Positions 1 to 11,485 of a stretch of DNA of 64,000 nt are shown here, piece by piece. The stretch spans positions 43,739,464-43,803,463 of the forward strand of contig JAMXBB010000008.1 in assembly GCA_024138015.1 (NCBI GenBank), read 5' to 3'. Position 1 is the first letter of the stretch; the number at the start of each line of letters is the position of its first letter. The notes beneath the pieces were generated by a model, which saw only the letters and a list, made by a program, of their open reading frames with translations, was not told the DNA's origin and did no database searches. Source of the stretch: Lumnitzera littorea (Eukaryota > Streptophyta > Magnoliopsida > Myrtales > Combretaceae). Made by a program: the position numbers and the translations under genes.

Positions 1-754
1 AGTTAGATCTACTGAGCTACATTACTCTCCATACTATCTAGGAAGCTGCCGAGGTGATCAGCCGACATGCGGAGCTGAGCCCTCCATAACACCCTAGTCT
101 AAGCACCAAATTAGGATAATAGCCATCTCTATAGTGTTGAAGCTGAGCTAACAATTTTTAGGGGTTTACCACCTGAGGTCAACCCGAATGTGAGCCATCC
201 TTGAGCTAACCCTTATCCAACCCCAACAATTAAAGTTACCGAACTGCTAACACCGACTAGACCTAATCAAGGCATACCCATGCTCACCCTATAGTGTTCT
301 ATCCTTTTTGATAGAGGATATTCTTTTGCATGAATATTTGTTTTTCCTGTAAATTATTCTCTATTTGTTTAGCAAGTAGGGATCCATTTCTGTAATTTAG
401 GACTTACCCTAACTGGGTACTATAAATACTCACATAATGTAATAGCCGCATCATCAGACACTGAACTTTCACTCCCTCTTGAGCTAAGTATCCTTTTACT
501 TACTATTGAGCTACTCTTATCTAGCCCATTGAGCGTAGACTAGTGGCGAATGACCTTTGGTTATATTTCTATGACATATCAAGTGTGACATGAGCTCGTG
601 TGAGGTGTTAATGCATTATATCCAATGTCAATGCATGGGAACCTCCGCTCATCTTTGACTACCATTTACTTTTCAAGCCATCTCGAGACCTAGACCTACC
701 CTTTTGGTTATGCATGATATTAGACCCATGTATTCATCTATGGAATCTGTATTA
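1..754 (+). repeat. Ty3/gypsy family-B LTR (first of a tandem set, cut by the window edge)
   Basis: This stretch aligns by eye along its whole length with the B-family LTRs at 3550-4481 and 11486-12403. Shared landmarks, in order, are the CCGACATG segment, the GTGAGCCATCC segment, a TATA-like TATAAATACTCA, and the terminal GGAATCTGTATTA. The first 100 or so bases of the LTR lie outside the window. It is followed directly, without internal sequence, by the start of another LTR of the same family. Confidence 0.85.
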
Positions 755-1072
755 AGATAGGGATCAAGGGCTAATCTCATGTTCCCAAGCTTAAGGGCTT
801 TCTTAGATGGTTCATTGAGCTGTCCGAGGTAAGTTAAGCATCGAGGAGAAGTGTTTATGTTAGTTTAATCTACCGAGCTACTTTGCTCTCCACACCATCT
901 AGGAAGTTACCGAGGTAACCAACCGACATGTAGAGCTAACCCCTCTACAACACTCTAGCCTAAGCACCAAATTAGAAAAATAGCCATCTTTACAGTATTG
1001 AGGCTAAGATAACAATTATCCAGAGTCAACTAACCGAGGCCAACCCAAATGTGAGCCATCCTTAAGCTAACA
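755..1072 (+). repeat. 5' part of a second family-B LTR, interrupted by element A
   Basis: It starts AGATAGGGATCAAGG, like the LTR at 3550, and matches the first third of the family-B LTR up to the GTGAGCCATCC segment. It breaks at CTTAAGCTAACA, where element A begins with TGATGGGGATC. The rest of this LTR resumes at 3246 after a deletion of about 300 LTR bases. The head-to-tail join to the previous LTR lies at 754/755. Confidence 0.8.
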
Positions 1073-1927
1073 TGATGGGGATCAAGCGATGGGACCTCTG
1101 ACCTGCAACCGAGCTCAAGGACTAGAGGGGTTAGCATGACGAATCCTTATGTTCTAACCAACCCTTGTCGAGGCCGAGTAGTTCCTTGTCGAGTCACCTT
1201 TAATACTGTACCGTATGACTATTTATTATTCTATGGTATGCCAAGTTGATGATTACACTTTAGTGCTGAGCTGACCTATCACTTGGCATCATCCTTACCA
1301 AGAAGCCGAGAGATAGAGAATCCGGACTAACTAAGCCATCCTTGCTTGGACAAGCCAATTTGTCCATACTTTTTGTCTGCATCCCCTAACAACCTCGCCA
1401 ATGTAGCATCGCTACGTATATAGTATTATATATAGAATCTATAGCACCAATGATCGTTTTCCTTGTATATTCATTTTTATCCTTTTGCATCATGTACTTT
1501 ACTTCTTTAGGAAATGCCCTTATTGTCTTTTCCCTTTTGGGTAAGTTGCCATAACTTACGGGTATAAATACCCTTGTACTTATAGCTGTAATAGATCAGA
1601 TTACCTTCAATATACCTTTTGAGTACTTTCTTCCTTGTGTAAATACTGTTTGTTTACTCTCAGCATCACTCTTATACTTTTTCTTAAGTAAGGTTAGGTG
1701 GTGAGTAACCTCATTGGACCAATTCGTGTGTCATATCGAATTGTGTAGTAAGTTTTCGGAAGTTCCATTAGTGTATCATATCCTCTGGAGCTATTTGTAA
1801 GTTTTTGCTTATTTAGTTCTTCACTTTCACCCTTTTGTACCTTTCCTAATTAACCCTTTTCAAACTTTCAACAAGCTTAGACCCATCCAATGACCGACCT
1901 TGTTTGTTCTTGGTTACGTTCGCAACA
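1073..1927 (+). repeat. 5' LTR of gypsy element A
   Basis: This 855-bp LTR starts TGATGGGGATC and ends CGCAACA, three bases before a primer-binding site. It is homologous along most of its length to the LTRs of the minus-strand element at 43040-49988. Shared landmarks are CCTTGTATATTCATTTTTA, GGGTATAAATACCC (TATA region) and TACTCTCAGCATCACTCTTA. It inserted into a family-B LTR; the five bases before it are TAACA. The matching right-hand duplication is gone because the 3' end of the element was deleted. Confidence 0.85.
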
Positions 1928-1930
1928 TCT

Positions 1931-1947
1931 TGGTATTAGAGTGGAGG
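1931..1947 (+). other. Primer-binding site of element A
   Basis: TGGTATTAGAGTGGAGG lies three bases after the LTR end. It is a mutated form of the plant initiator-tRNA-Met complementary site (TGGTATCAGAGC...), the usual (-)strand primer site of Ty3/gypsy elements. The related element on the minus strand has TGGTATCAAAGCGGAGG in the same place. Confidence 0.8.
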
Positions 1948-2100
1948 TTTTGTATGAGCTGTAGTTAGTTCTTCTTGTATTCTGTTATGCTCTATTTTGT
2001 GTATGAGAAATAAGGCAAGTTACTGTGTTCATTCGACTACTATGTTATTGGTTGTTCACTTTTTGAAGTGTTTTCTTGAATTTTGAATCTATGAGGAAAA

Positions 2101-3245
2101 ATGATAGACCCAAGTATGAATGTTAGTGCTGGTGATGATAGTAGAGTTATCCACTGCGGACAATAATCTTAAGGAACTCCCAAAAGCACTGACAAGAGAC
2201 TTAATGAGGTAGCTAACCTTTTAGTAGATCTAACTCGAGCTATTCATGCCTTGTCTTATCGACCTACTAAGGCCGCGCAAAACACTCCATAAGCTACTCA
2301 ACCTATTAAAAGTCAGAACCCAGCTCAACCATGTCAAGGTAGAGGAGTTGGCAGACAAGTAAGGTTATGGATAGACTTGAGAGAGCTTGATGAAGAGGAA
2401 GAGGAGTATTTTGAAGAGGAGCGTATACAAGTCCCTAGAGCATCCGACCATGTGAAGCTTCAGATTCCAAGTTTCAATAGATCTAGGAATGCTGATGAGT
2501 ATCTAGATTTGGAAGAGAAGGTGGAGCATATGTTCGATTATTATCAATATAAGGATTATGAGAAAGTAAGGACTGTTGTTGTTGAATTCTCCAAATATGT
2601 CGCCATGTGGTGGAAGAATTTTCAGGCTATGAGAAAAAGAGAGGGGTACCGAGAGATTAACACCTAGCTCGAGATGAAGAGGGTACTCAAAAATAGATTC
2701 GTACAGGAAACATATCTCTAAGATACTTTCACTCGGCTTTAGGAGCTGCGACAAGGAAGTCGAACTGTTGATGACTACGTTCAAGAATTCTAAATGCTTA
2801 TGATATGATGTGAAGTGGAGGAACCACCAACCCGAACAATCTCAAGATTTACTACTGGATTGAGAGGAGATATCCGAGAAATTGTAGAGCTCCAACAATT
2901 TGATATAATGGGTGAAGTTGTTAGGATTGCCTAGCGAGTGGAGAGGCAAAGAAGGAGTTGAGTAATGACTAGAATGCCGACTAGCTAACTAGGATAGGTA
3001 AGTCATTGCATTTAGTCTAGTATCGAGTTGGGCAGAAGAGTTGATGTCAAAGCCGAGAATAAAGGCTGACACGATGGTAAAGTGCCAACTTGAACTTATG
3101 AGAAGGGGCAGGGGTTTGGCAAAAAAATGAGCCAGATTAAGTGCTTCAAGTGTCAAGGGTTTGGACATATGATTACTCAGTGCCTAAACTAAAGGATGAT
3201 AGTCATTAAGGGAGACATCTTGAAGTTAGAAGTAGAGAGTATGAT
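2101..3245 (+). pseudogene. gag pseudogene of gypsy element A (capsid region plus zinc knuckle)
   Basis: This is a broken gag gene of a Ty3/gypsy retrotransposon, whose product normally forms the virus-like particle. The best open stretch (2377-2667) has an acidic EEEEEYFEEE run, then a capsid-like segment with KLQIPSFN and DYEKVRTVVVEFSKYV. A CCHC zinc knuckle of the form C-x2-C-x4-H-x4-C lies at 3142-3183 (CFKCQGFGHMITQC). In-frame stops separate these parts. The same protein is visible in the minus-strand element (open part 47670-47939). Just after the knuckle, shortly past a VIKGDILKLEVESM-like segment, the sequence jumps straight into a family-B LTR tail, so protease, RT, RNase H and integrase are missing. 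Confidence 0.85.
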
Positions 3246-3549
3246 TGAGGATACATTGAACTTTTGCTCTCTCTTGAGTTAAGTGTCCTTCTACTTACTC
3301 TTGAGTTACTCTTATCTAGCCTATTGAGCGTAGATTATTAGCGAGTGACCTCTAGCCATACTTATGCATCATATCAAGTATGACTCGAGCTCATGTGAGG
3401 CGTTGGTCCATTGTATCCATCGTCGGTGCATGAGAACCCCTACTCATCCTCAACTACCATTTAATTTTTGAGCCATCTCATGACTTAGACCTACCCTTTT
3501 AGTTATGTGTGATATTAGGCCCGTATGTTGATCTTTGGAATTTAAATCA
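3246..3549 (+). repeat. 3' part of the second family-B LTR
   Basis: It resumes the interrupted LTR at ATTGAACTTTTGCTCTCTC, equivalent to ACTGAACTTTTACTCCCTC near 12130, and runs to the LTR end GGAATTTAAATCA. The join with element A internal sequence at about 3245/3246 is a deletion junction. It abuts the next LTR directly, again with the junction sequence CAAGATAGGGATC. Confidence 0.8.
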
Positions 3550-4481
3550 AGATAGGGATCAAGGACTAATCACGCACTCCCAAGCTCAAGGGCTTTCTCA
3601 AATGGTTTACTAAGTTGTTCGAAGTGAGTTAAGTGTTGAAGAGCAATGTTTACCTCAATCTGATTTGTTGAGCTACTTAGCTCTCCACACCATTTAGGAA
3701 GTTGCTGAGACAATTAGCCGACATGCAGAGTTGACCCCTTCGTATCACCCTAGTCCAAGCATTAAATCAAGAAAATAGCCATCTTTATAATGTCAAAGTC
3801 AAGCTAACAATTGTTAAGAGCTGATCACCCAAGGTCGACCCGAATGTAAGCCTTCCCTAAGCCAACCTTAGTCTATCCCTAGCAATCAAAGTTACTAAAT
3901 TGCCAATGCCAACCAAACCTAATCAAGGCCCATCCTTACTCGGTCCACAATGTTATTGGGACTATAGACTGAGTAAAACGCATACGCGTTGTCTTTTCTA
4001 ACATCTGTACTATCCTTTTTGACAAAGGATATTCTTTTGCCCGAATACTTGCTTTCCCTATAAATTATTCTCCTTTTGTTTAGTAAGTAAAGATCTATTT
4101 CTATAATTTTTTGTAATTTAGAACTTGTCCTAACTGGGTACAATAAATACCCACATAATGTAATAGCCGCATCATCATATAGAGAATACATAAAACTTTT
4201 ACTCTCTCTTAAGCTAAGTGTCCTTTTGCTTGCTCTTGAGTTACTCTTATGTAGCTTATTGAGCATAGACTAATAGACTACCTTCAACCATACTTGTACG
4301 TCATATCAATTATGACCCGAGCATGAGTGAGGTACTGGTGTGTCATATTCATCATCAGTGTACAGGAATCCCTGCTTATCCATGACTATCATTTACTTTT
4401 CGAGCCATCTCGCAACCCGAACTCACCTTTTTGGTTGCGTGTGATATTGGGCCTATGTATTCATCCATGGAATCCATATCA
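3550..4481 (+). repeat. 5' LTR of the family-B gypsy element
   Basis: This 932-bp LTR starts AGATAGGGATCAAGG (the 3' LTR has TGATAGGGACCAAGG) and ends ATCCATATCA. It is aligned by eye with 11486-12403. A TATA-like CAATAAATACCC lies at about 4140-4151. A primer-binding site follows after TCC. Confidence 0.9.
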
Positions 4482-4484
4482 TCC

Positions 4485-4500
4485 TGGTATCAAAGCCTGG
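4485..4500 (+). other. Primer-binding site of the family-B element
   Basis: TGGTATCAAAGCCTGG sits three bases downstream of the LTR end. This placement and sequence fit the tRNA-Met-type primer site of plant Ty3/gypsy elements. The leader that follows (4501-4757) shows no coding signal. Confidence 0.85.
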
Positions 4501-4757
4501 CTACATTCAAAGTTGGTTTTTGTTACTATGTTCTTTGAGTGGTTTGTTACCATTCTTGTGTGATAATGATTCTATTGTTAACTATGGAGTTTAGTCGTTG
4601 AGAAGTGTTATGTGCTCTATTTTCCCCTGTTTCCGATACACAAAACAGAATATAGTTGATTGTTCGTTTGTTGTGTAATTGTCGTGGAGATCGGAGTATT
4701 GGTTATTAATCTTCAAGTGGTATTATTAGATGTTAATTTTTGTAAAGTAACCATCAA

Positions 4758-5166
4758 TGTCAGACTCAAGTGTTGAAGGAACTTTAGGAAACCAAGAAAG
4801 TGGTACTTGACATGGCCAAGCGCAAGAAGGAAACTTCACACCTCAATTAGTGGGTGATCGCTTAGATAGGCTTACCGACTTGGTAGCCAAGTTAGTAACT
4901 GTTATCTAAGAAGACAAGCAGTGAGCTAGGAATAGCCCCACTAAAGAACGTGAGTAGCAAGGTCGAGGCAATGGTCGGTTTGGCCGAGTTAATGCCTTAG
5001 CTCAACCACCCTGAGCTGAAGAAATTAGTAGGGATACGAGATGAAGGCTATCGCTTAAAGAGATTAAGGAAGAAGCGAAAGGAGATGACGAAGCAAAGGA
5101 GTACTATGAGCCTGAAGAAAGAAATGTACAAGCCCTTAGAGTCGAAGGATTAAGGAGTACTACTAT
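4758..5166 (+). pseudogene. Truncated gag N-terminus of the family-B element
   Basis: The sequence opens with ATGTCAGACTCAAGTG and continues in broken frames. It ends with a charged stretch that includes KEYYEPEERNVQ, resembling the acidic EEEYFEEERIQ segment before the capsid domain in element A. Capsid, zinc knuckle and protease are absent. The sequence stops where the long solo LTR begins at 5167. Several in-frame TAG and TGA codons show that it is dead. Confidence 0.55.
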
Positions 5167-8100
5167 TGTCAGGACCTTAAAGAAAGCTTAGTAAGATTAC
5201 CTAAAATTTCCATAACATGTGTGCACTCATGATATGAAAACCGTTTTGCAAGTTAGAGATTGCAAGACTCTAAATGATTAATCACTAAGGTTACTGATTT
5301 TTAAGTAAATAATTTACTGTAGATTACAAATATAAATAACTATGGGTGTTCGATATCCCACAGTTCTTCAGAACTACAGAGAATCGGTATTCCCTACCAA
5401 ATAATAAGATAGGATATACTAATATTATAATATATATATATATATATATACAAGAAAAATTAAATTGTAGTAAGTTCTAACATATAAATATTTTCTACAA
5501 AGGATGTTTATGTATCATCTAAAGAGTACTCAGCTACTTCTAATACTAGTATACATGTCTTCATCTCGCACTCAACATTCGAGACTTATCCCAATCCCAT
5601 TGTAAGTAAACCTACAAAGGAAACTATGGGGGAATGAGCATGAAACAACTTAGTGAGTTCGTCCCGAACCACCATCGTTTAAGCAAGTTATCATATATTA
5701 TTATTACATATGCAAGCAAGCTATCTATATACAAAATGAATGCAAGCGCGATGAATGCAAGCAACACATCTATAGGAGTTCGGAACTATGGAAGGTGTAG
5801 AATTACGTCATCTACACTTCGATTATCCCTTATACTTACTCGTACAATGCATCTCAACTTACCTGCATGAGGCTACCTAGGGGCACCACCCCTCTAGGCA
5901 ACACTCGACTATTACCCTAGTCGAGAAAAGAGTTTCAATCCAAATAAGGGGATTCCAAACTAGGACTATCCACCCTCCAAAGTCCCTTGGGCACAAACTT
6001 GCAAGTCCTCTCATAACTAAAATTAACTAAGGCCTTACAGGCATAATAAAGTGAATCCCCTTGCAACCAAAATTAACCAAGGTCTTACAGGCACAATAAA
6101 ACGAGTCCTCTCGCTATTAAGTGGAGAACCTATGCTAGCTTTGCCTTAATGATAAAATATCATTTCTATCACTGTGGCCCTTATTAAAATCATACAAAAT
6201 ACGTTTAAGATTAGGAAAACTTTTTCCAAAAAAACCCTTTTCAACATTTTGCAAAGCTAGCACTCTTCATCCATACATTTATTAGGTCATAGACATATGA
6301 CAAATAGAACCGGTTATTTGGGTTAGATATTCATATTTACCACTTTAAAAAGGGTGATCACATAAATGATAACATACAAACAAAACAGTCATTCAAATAT
6401 ATAAGTAATAGCAAGCAGCAAAACATCATTCAAGTAATACGCATAAGCAAGTAGCAGGTCATTAGAACTCTCTCACTTGGATTATTGCTTATTCTCTAAG
6501 CTTTGGGGTTTCCAGAACTCAATATTGAACGCTTAAATCAAAATAGTAAAACTTATAAGTATTCTAAGAATTCAGACTCCTTAGTTAACTAAAAGTTTGT
6601 TGTAGTTTATCTAGTTTCCCCTAATATAACTCAAGTATAATGTGTATAAGGTTTATCATACTCAATGGGGTTAATAGTAACTATTTTCTTATATTTGTAA
6701 GTTATAAGACTTCCTTTACGTATTTTGTAACTTTTTCATTCTAATTTCAATATTTGCGAACTTATAGTCGTTTTCATCATTTTCGGACGCACGTTCACAG
6801 GGTGATGTCCGTTTTGGACGTTAAGACCCGTATTTTACGATATGGGCTAAATTTATTGAAATTTTATTTTATTGAAGTTTAATTATTCTTATTGCTTATG
6901 TTTATATCCTAGTTTAGGAATTAATGATTGAATTAGCTATTACATTCTTACACTTAGGAAATTTTACATTAGTATTATTAATTCACGTACTTAATGAAGT
7001 TTCATTCAATTTAGGAAGTGTCTTAAGGTTTAAGAGATTTTCGACTTCTAAGTACATGTATATACCTATGTTATATGCTTATGTAATCTTATTATTTCTT
7101 CTTTTATAAACCTATGCTTACATCATCGCTTATTTAATCACTTGATAATGTCATAGCTTATGTAATCCTTTGATGTCATAGCTTATGTCATCATCATTGC
7201 TTACATCATTAGTCTATTATTATCCTTATATATTTACATACTTTATACATATGTGATATACATACCTATACTTCTAATATACTAATATGTATACTTGTGT
7301 ACTTATAAGTACTTATACATGTGTACCTATACATATACTAATATACATACCCATATACGCATATGGTGACATATGTATTTTTATACGTATTTTCATATGC
7401 CTCATCTACCCCCTTAAGCAAGCTTTTCAAATTCCATCTTTTTGTATTTTAAGGGTATATTTAACATGGTATATGTATGTATAGTTAGTAGATGTCTTAA
7501 TTTAGGTTATGTACATAATAAATACTTATGTACAAAGGTATTTATACATGTATATCTCTAGCATACCCTTATGTGCACATACTCAAAGACATGTACACAT
7601 GCATCTTCTTCCATTGCCTAAAGAGTTCTATATTTCCATATGTAAAGATTGAAACTTTAAGCCTAAATCAACGTATATATACACAACATATAACTACTTA
7701 ACCTGACCTAACTCTTCTTCTAACTAGTAAAGAAGATGAAGCAAGACATAGTATCATAAGTCCTTAATTTTGGTCTTGAAAATGGATGAAAAGTTGAAAA
7801 GGAAAGAAGAGTGAAAGGGGAAGGGAAGATACCGTTGGAAAGGGGAAGAAGAAAGGAATTTGTTTTGCGTTCTTTGTTTTGAAAAAGCAAACAAGTGGCA
7901 TCTAGAAAAGAGAAAGAAGTAGACGGCAAAACAAAGAAAAAAGAAGGGAAAAGCCAAAAGAAAAGAAAAGAAATCATGAGAAGGAAGATATTTTTTCAAA
8001 TGAAAGGAACATTTGTGTTGACTTTTCCACATGTTGACTTAGTCAACCTTTTGACTTTGGTCAACATGTGTTGACTTGGTCAACTTCCCATACCTAATGT

Positions 8101-8874
8101 AGTAATTAAGGAAAATTAAGGGAAAAATTAAAGAAATGAATGGAAATAAGGCATTTGGTGAATTGATTAGTAAAAATAGATGATGAGATCTTACTTTAGG
8201 TATTTATATCCTATATACATCATTTGGTAAGCTACTTAGTATAACTAGTATGAAAAGTATCAATTAGGGTATTAAGGTTCACTACATTTAACCTAAGCTT
8301 TAACTATACTCTCAACTCTATGTAATACTATCCTAGTTATATACTTAGAAAATGAATGTGATCTAGAATGCAATATCTTAGTTTCTAAGGGATCACTTAA
8401 GTATTCTAAATATTTATGCATGATTGAAAGTTATCTTTAGTCGTTTACTAATAAAATGGCAAAATATGGAGAATATATTATCACTTAGGGTTTTAGGGTA
8501 AATTATGGTGGATTAATGCTTTTATATCCTTAAAGTAATAGTTTTAGGGTTATATTACTTCCGAGTACAATCTCTAGTGTTTTTACACATTTAGAGTTTA
8601 ATATATTCATATGCGATTAAGTCTTCGATTGTTATCTTAAGGTTTTGATAAGGTTCAAGGTTAACTTTTGCAGTTACATATACTTGAGGCTTTAGGGTCT
8701 TCGTATGCGAATAGAGGTTCAATTGATAATTTAAGGTTTTTCATATTCACTTTAGGTTTTGAATTGAGATTTTTAATCGGTTTTAAATCTCATTGGCTCT
8801 ATTAACTTTAGGAAATCATCTACAGTTTGGGCATTTGATTCTATACTTAGACAGCTAAATTCGTAGGGTTTACA
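5167..8874 (-). mobile_element. Long LTR (solo), chromovirus-like family, inside the family-B element
   Basis: It begins TGTCAGGACCTTAAAG and ends TAGGGTTTACA, so on the minus strand it reads TGTAAACCC...CCTGACA. From about 6700 to the end it aligns with 31210-33310, which belongs to a second LTR with a perfect target duplication. Shared landmarks are CTTATAGTCGTTTT, GACCCGTATTTTACGATAT and the TTGAC-rich island at 8017-8088. No primer site, gag or pol lies inside. Flanking 5-mers are ACTAT and ACTGC, so the target duplication is not intact and the left edge is less certain than the right. The purine-rich part at 7730-8000 gives spurious minus-strand frames. Confidence 0.65.
5428..5450. repeat. 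(AT)n microsatellite
   Basis: An uninterrupted run of TA dinucleotides lies within the long LTR at 5167-8874. Confidence 0.9.
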
Positions 8875-11485
8875 ACTGCCGAAAGGTTTACCTTGAATCC
8901 GGGGTGTCGAGCATGCGATCAACCTATAGTTAGGAGCCGTATTACCAAATAAGCTTGCCTATTAGCTGAATCCTGAATAAGTTGAATCCGGAATAGGCTG
9001 CCGAGTTGTAGAAGTAACTAGATAAGCTAATGAAAAAGGGGTATATGTACGAGTCCCTTAGCCCTTGTACCATTCTAGCCTTGTTAATGCCAAAGAAGGA
9101 TGGTTCTTAGAGGATGTGTGTGGATGGCCGAGCGATCAATCAAATCACCATCAAGTACGGTATTCCATACCTAGGCTTAATGACATACTAGATGAATTAA
9201 GTGGAACAAAAGTGTTCTCCTAGATTGACCTTAAATCTAGATACCATCAAATTCAACTGCGTGAGGGTGATGAGTGGAATACCACATTCACGACACAACA
9301 TGGTTTATATGAATGGCTTATAATACCATTTGGACTGTCCAATGCGCCGAGCACATTTATGTGCCTGATGAATCACGTGCTTTGGGAATTAAAAGGAAGG
9401 TTTGTTGTAGTTTATTTTGATGACATTTTGGTGTACAGCCTCGACCTAGAGATTCACCAAGAGCATCTCCAAAGAGTCTTTACAAAACTCTGAGTTGAAT
9501 AGCTTTACGCCAATTTAAAGAAGTGTGACTTTTACCCATCCGAGGTGATCTTCTTAGGGTTTATTGTGAGTGGAGGTGGCACTAAGTCGATGATAAGAAA
9601 ATAAGAGCGATCATAAAATGACCTGAACTAACCTGTTTTGTAGATGTGAGAAGTTTCTATGGTCTAGCATTGTTTTATTGCAGATTTATAAAAAATTTCA
9701 GTACGATTGTGGCTCCACTTACTGAACTGTCAAAGAAGAGTGTTGAATTCAGATGAGGAGAGAAAGAGAAGAGGAGTTTTGAGGGGGTGAAAGTGAGGTT
9801 AACTACAACTCTCGTCTTAGCTTTATTGAGCTTTGACAAAGTGTTCGAAGTAGAGTGTGATGCATCCAGACTAGGCATAGGTGCTGTGTTGATGAAAGAA
9901 GGCTATCCTATTACTTACTTTAGTGAGAAACTTTAAGGAGCTACACTCAACTATTATATCTATAACAAGGAGTTCTATTCCTTAATTTAAGCACCAACAG
10001 TATAACAATACTATTTGCTGCCTAAGAAATTTGTGATCTACACCAATCATGAATCTTTGAGGTATCTCAAGCGCTAACCCAAGTTGTCTCAAAGGTAAGC
10101 CAAATGGGTCTAGTTCATGGACGGTTTTTTTGATGTCGTAAAATACAAGAATGGAAGGAAAAATTTAGTGGCCAACACCCTATCGAGATGACATACCCTC
10201 GTGACCGAGTTGCAAACAAGGCTACTTGGTTTTTCAACCATATAGAATTTATATGCTAAGGATTTACACTTTGGTCCTATCTATGCCTAATGTGAGGAAG
10301 GATAGACATTGGACGACTATTACAGGGAAGACAAGTACTTGTTCAGGAAGAAGAGGTTATGTATCCTAACTTATTCCATGAGAGAACTGCTAGTAGGCGA
10401 GGTGCATAGAGGATGATTAATAGGACACTTTGGCTAATGCCGAACCTATGAAGTACCAGCTGCGAGATTTTTCAGTTGAAAGTGATGAGAGACGTACAGT
10501 TCGTATTGGAGAAGTATGCGACCTGCTAAAAGGCAAAGAGCCAAGTTGAGCAAGGACATTATTTACCTTTACCTATTTTAACCAAACCATAATCCAAGCT
10601 AAGTATGGACTTCATGTTAGGATTACCAAGGATGTCCCGAGGGAAGGACTCCATCATGGTGGTTGTGGATCAATTTAACAAGATGGCACATTTTATGCCC
10701 TATTCTAAAACTAACGATGCTTCGACTATCTCTTCTATTTTCTTGTAAGAAGTAATCAAACATCACGAAGTTTCCAAAACCATTGTCTTGGATTGAGACT
10801 CAAAGTTCATGAGCCACTTTTAGAGGATACAATGGAGGTGAATGGGAACCAAGCTATTGTACACCACGTCTTGCCATTCGTAGATCGATGGATAGACCAA
10901 GGTTGTCAATAGAACCGTAGTAACTTAACTACGGGTTGCTATTGGACGAAATACGACCGACTAGGATCTATGTCTGCTAATCATTAAGTTCTCCTACAAT
11001 AGGATCGCCTACAACATAATAAGCATGTCTCCATTTGAGGTTTCCTATAAGTTTAACCTTGAGCTCCCGATGGACCAAGCACCCTAACCAAAGCTTAATG
11101 ATGACTGGTTAGCTAATGAAAGAGTTGAGGCCATCAAAGCCATGCACTAAAAGGTTGTAGAGCAATTGAGCCGAGCTAATACTAAGCTTGAGAAGTGAAG
11201 CCGAGGATAGAAGAAGAGAGAATTTCAACCAGGTGATTTGGTCTAGATACATCTTAGTAAGGAATGATTCCTAAACTTGGGGAAGAGCAACTTGTCTCCT
11301 AGAGCCGTTAAACCTTTTAAAGTGCTTGAAGAGATCAATTCTAATGCCTATAGGATATGATTACCTGAAGGATATGGAGTTTTAGACTCCTTCAACATTA
11401 TCGATCTCAAACCTTACACTCCCGAGGACGAGCAACCTGGAGTTGAACCAGATTTGATCCCAAATCTCAAACAACCTCGAAGGGG
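8875..11485 (+). pseudogene. pol pseudogene of the family-B element (RT, RNase H, integrase)
   Basis: In life this would be the Ty3/gypsy polyprotein that copies the RNA and inserts the cDNA. RT: LMPKKDGS (about 9080), the segment ITIKYGIPYLRLNDILDEL, then an intact catalytic YFDD at 9413-9424 in VVYFDDILVYS. RNase H: FEVECDASRLGIGAVLM (about 9847-9895) and IYTNHESLRYLKR (about 10030-10070), then VANTLSR. Integrase: a degraded HHCC region (GHFG, about 10420), SMDFMLGLP (about 10600), MSPFEVSYKFNLELPMD (about 11024) and a C-terminal tail ending near ILDLKPYTPEDE. Many stops interrupt the frame. A purine-rich CGAAGGGG just before the 3' LTR is the polypurine tract. Confidence 0.9.

Noticed and set aside
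7720..8032. Phe/Ser/Leu-rich minus-strand frames of 85-92 codons
   Set aside because: They are the antisense of a purine-rich tract inside a long LTR and have low-complexity composition only.
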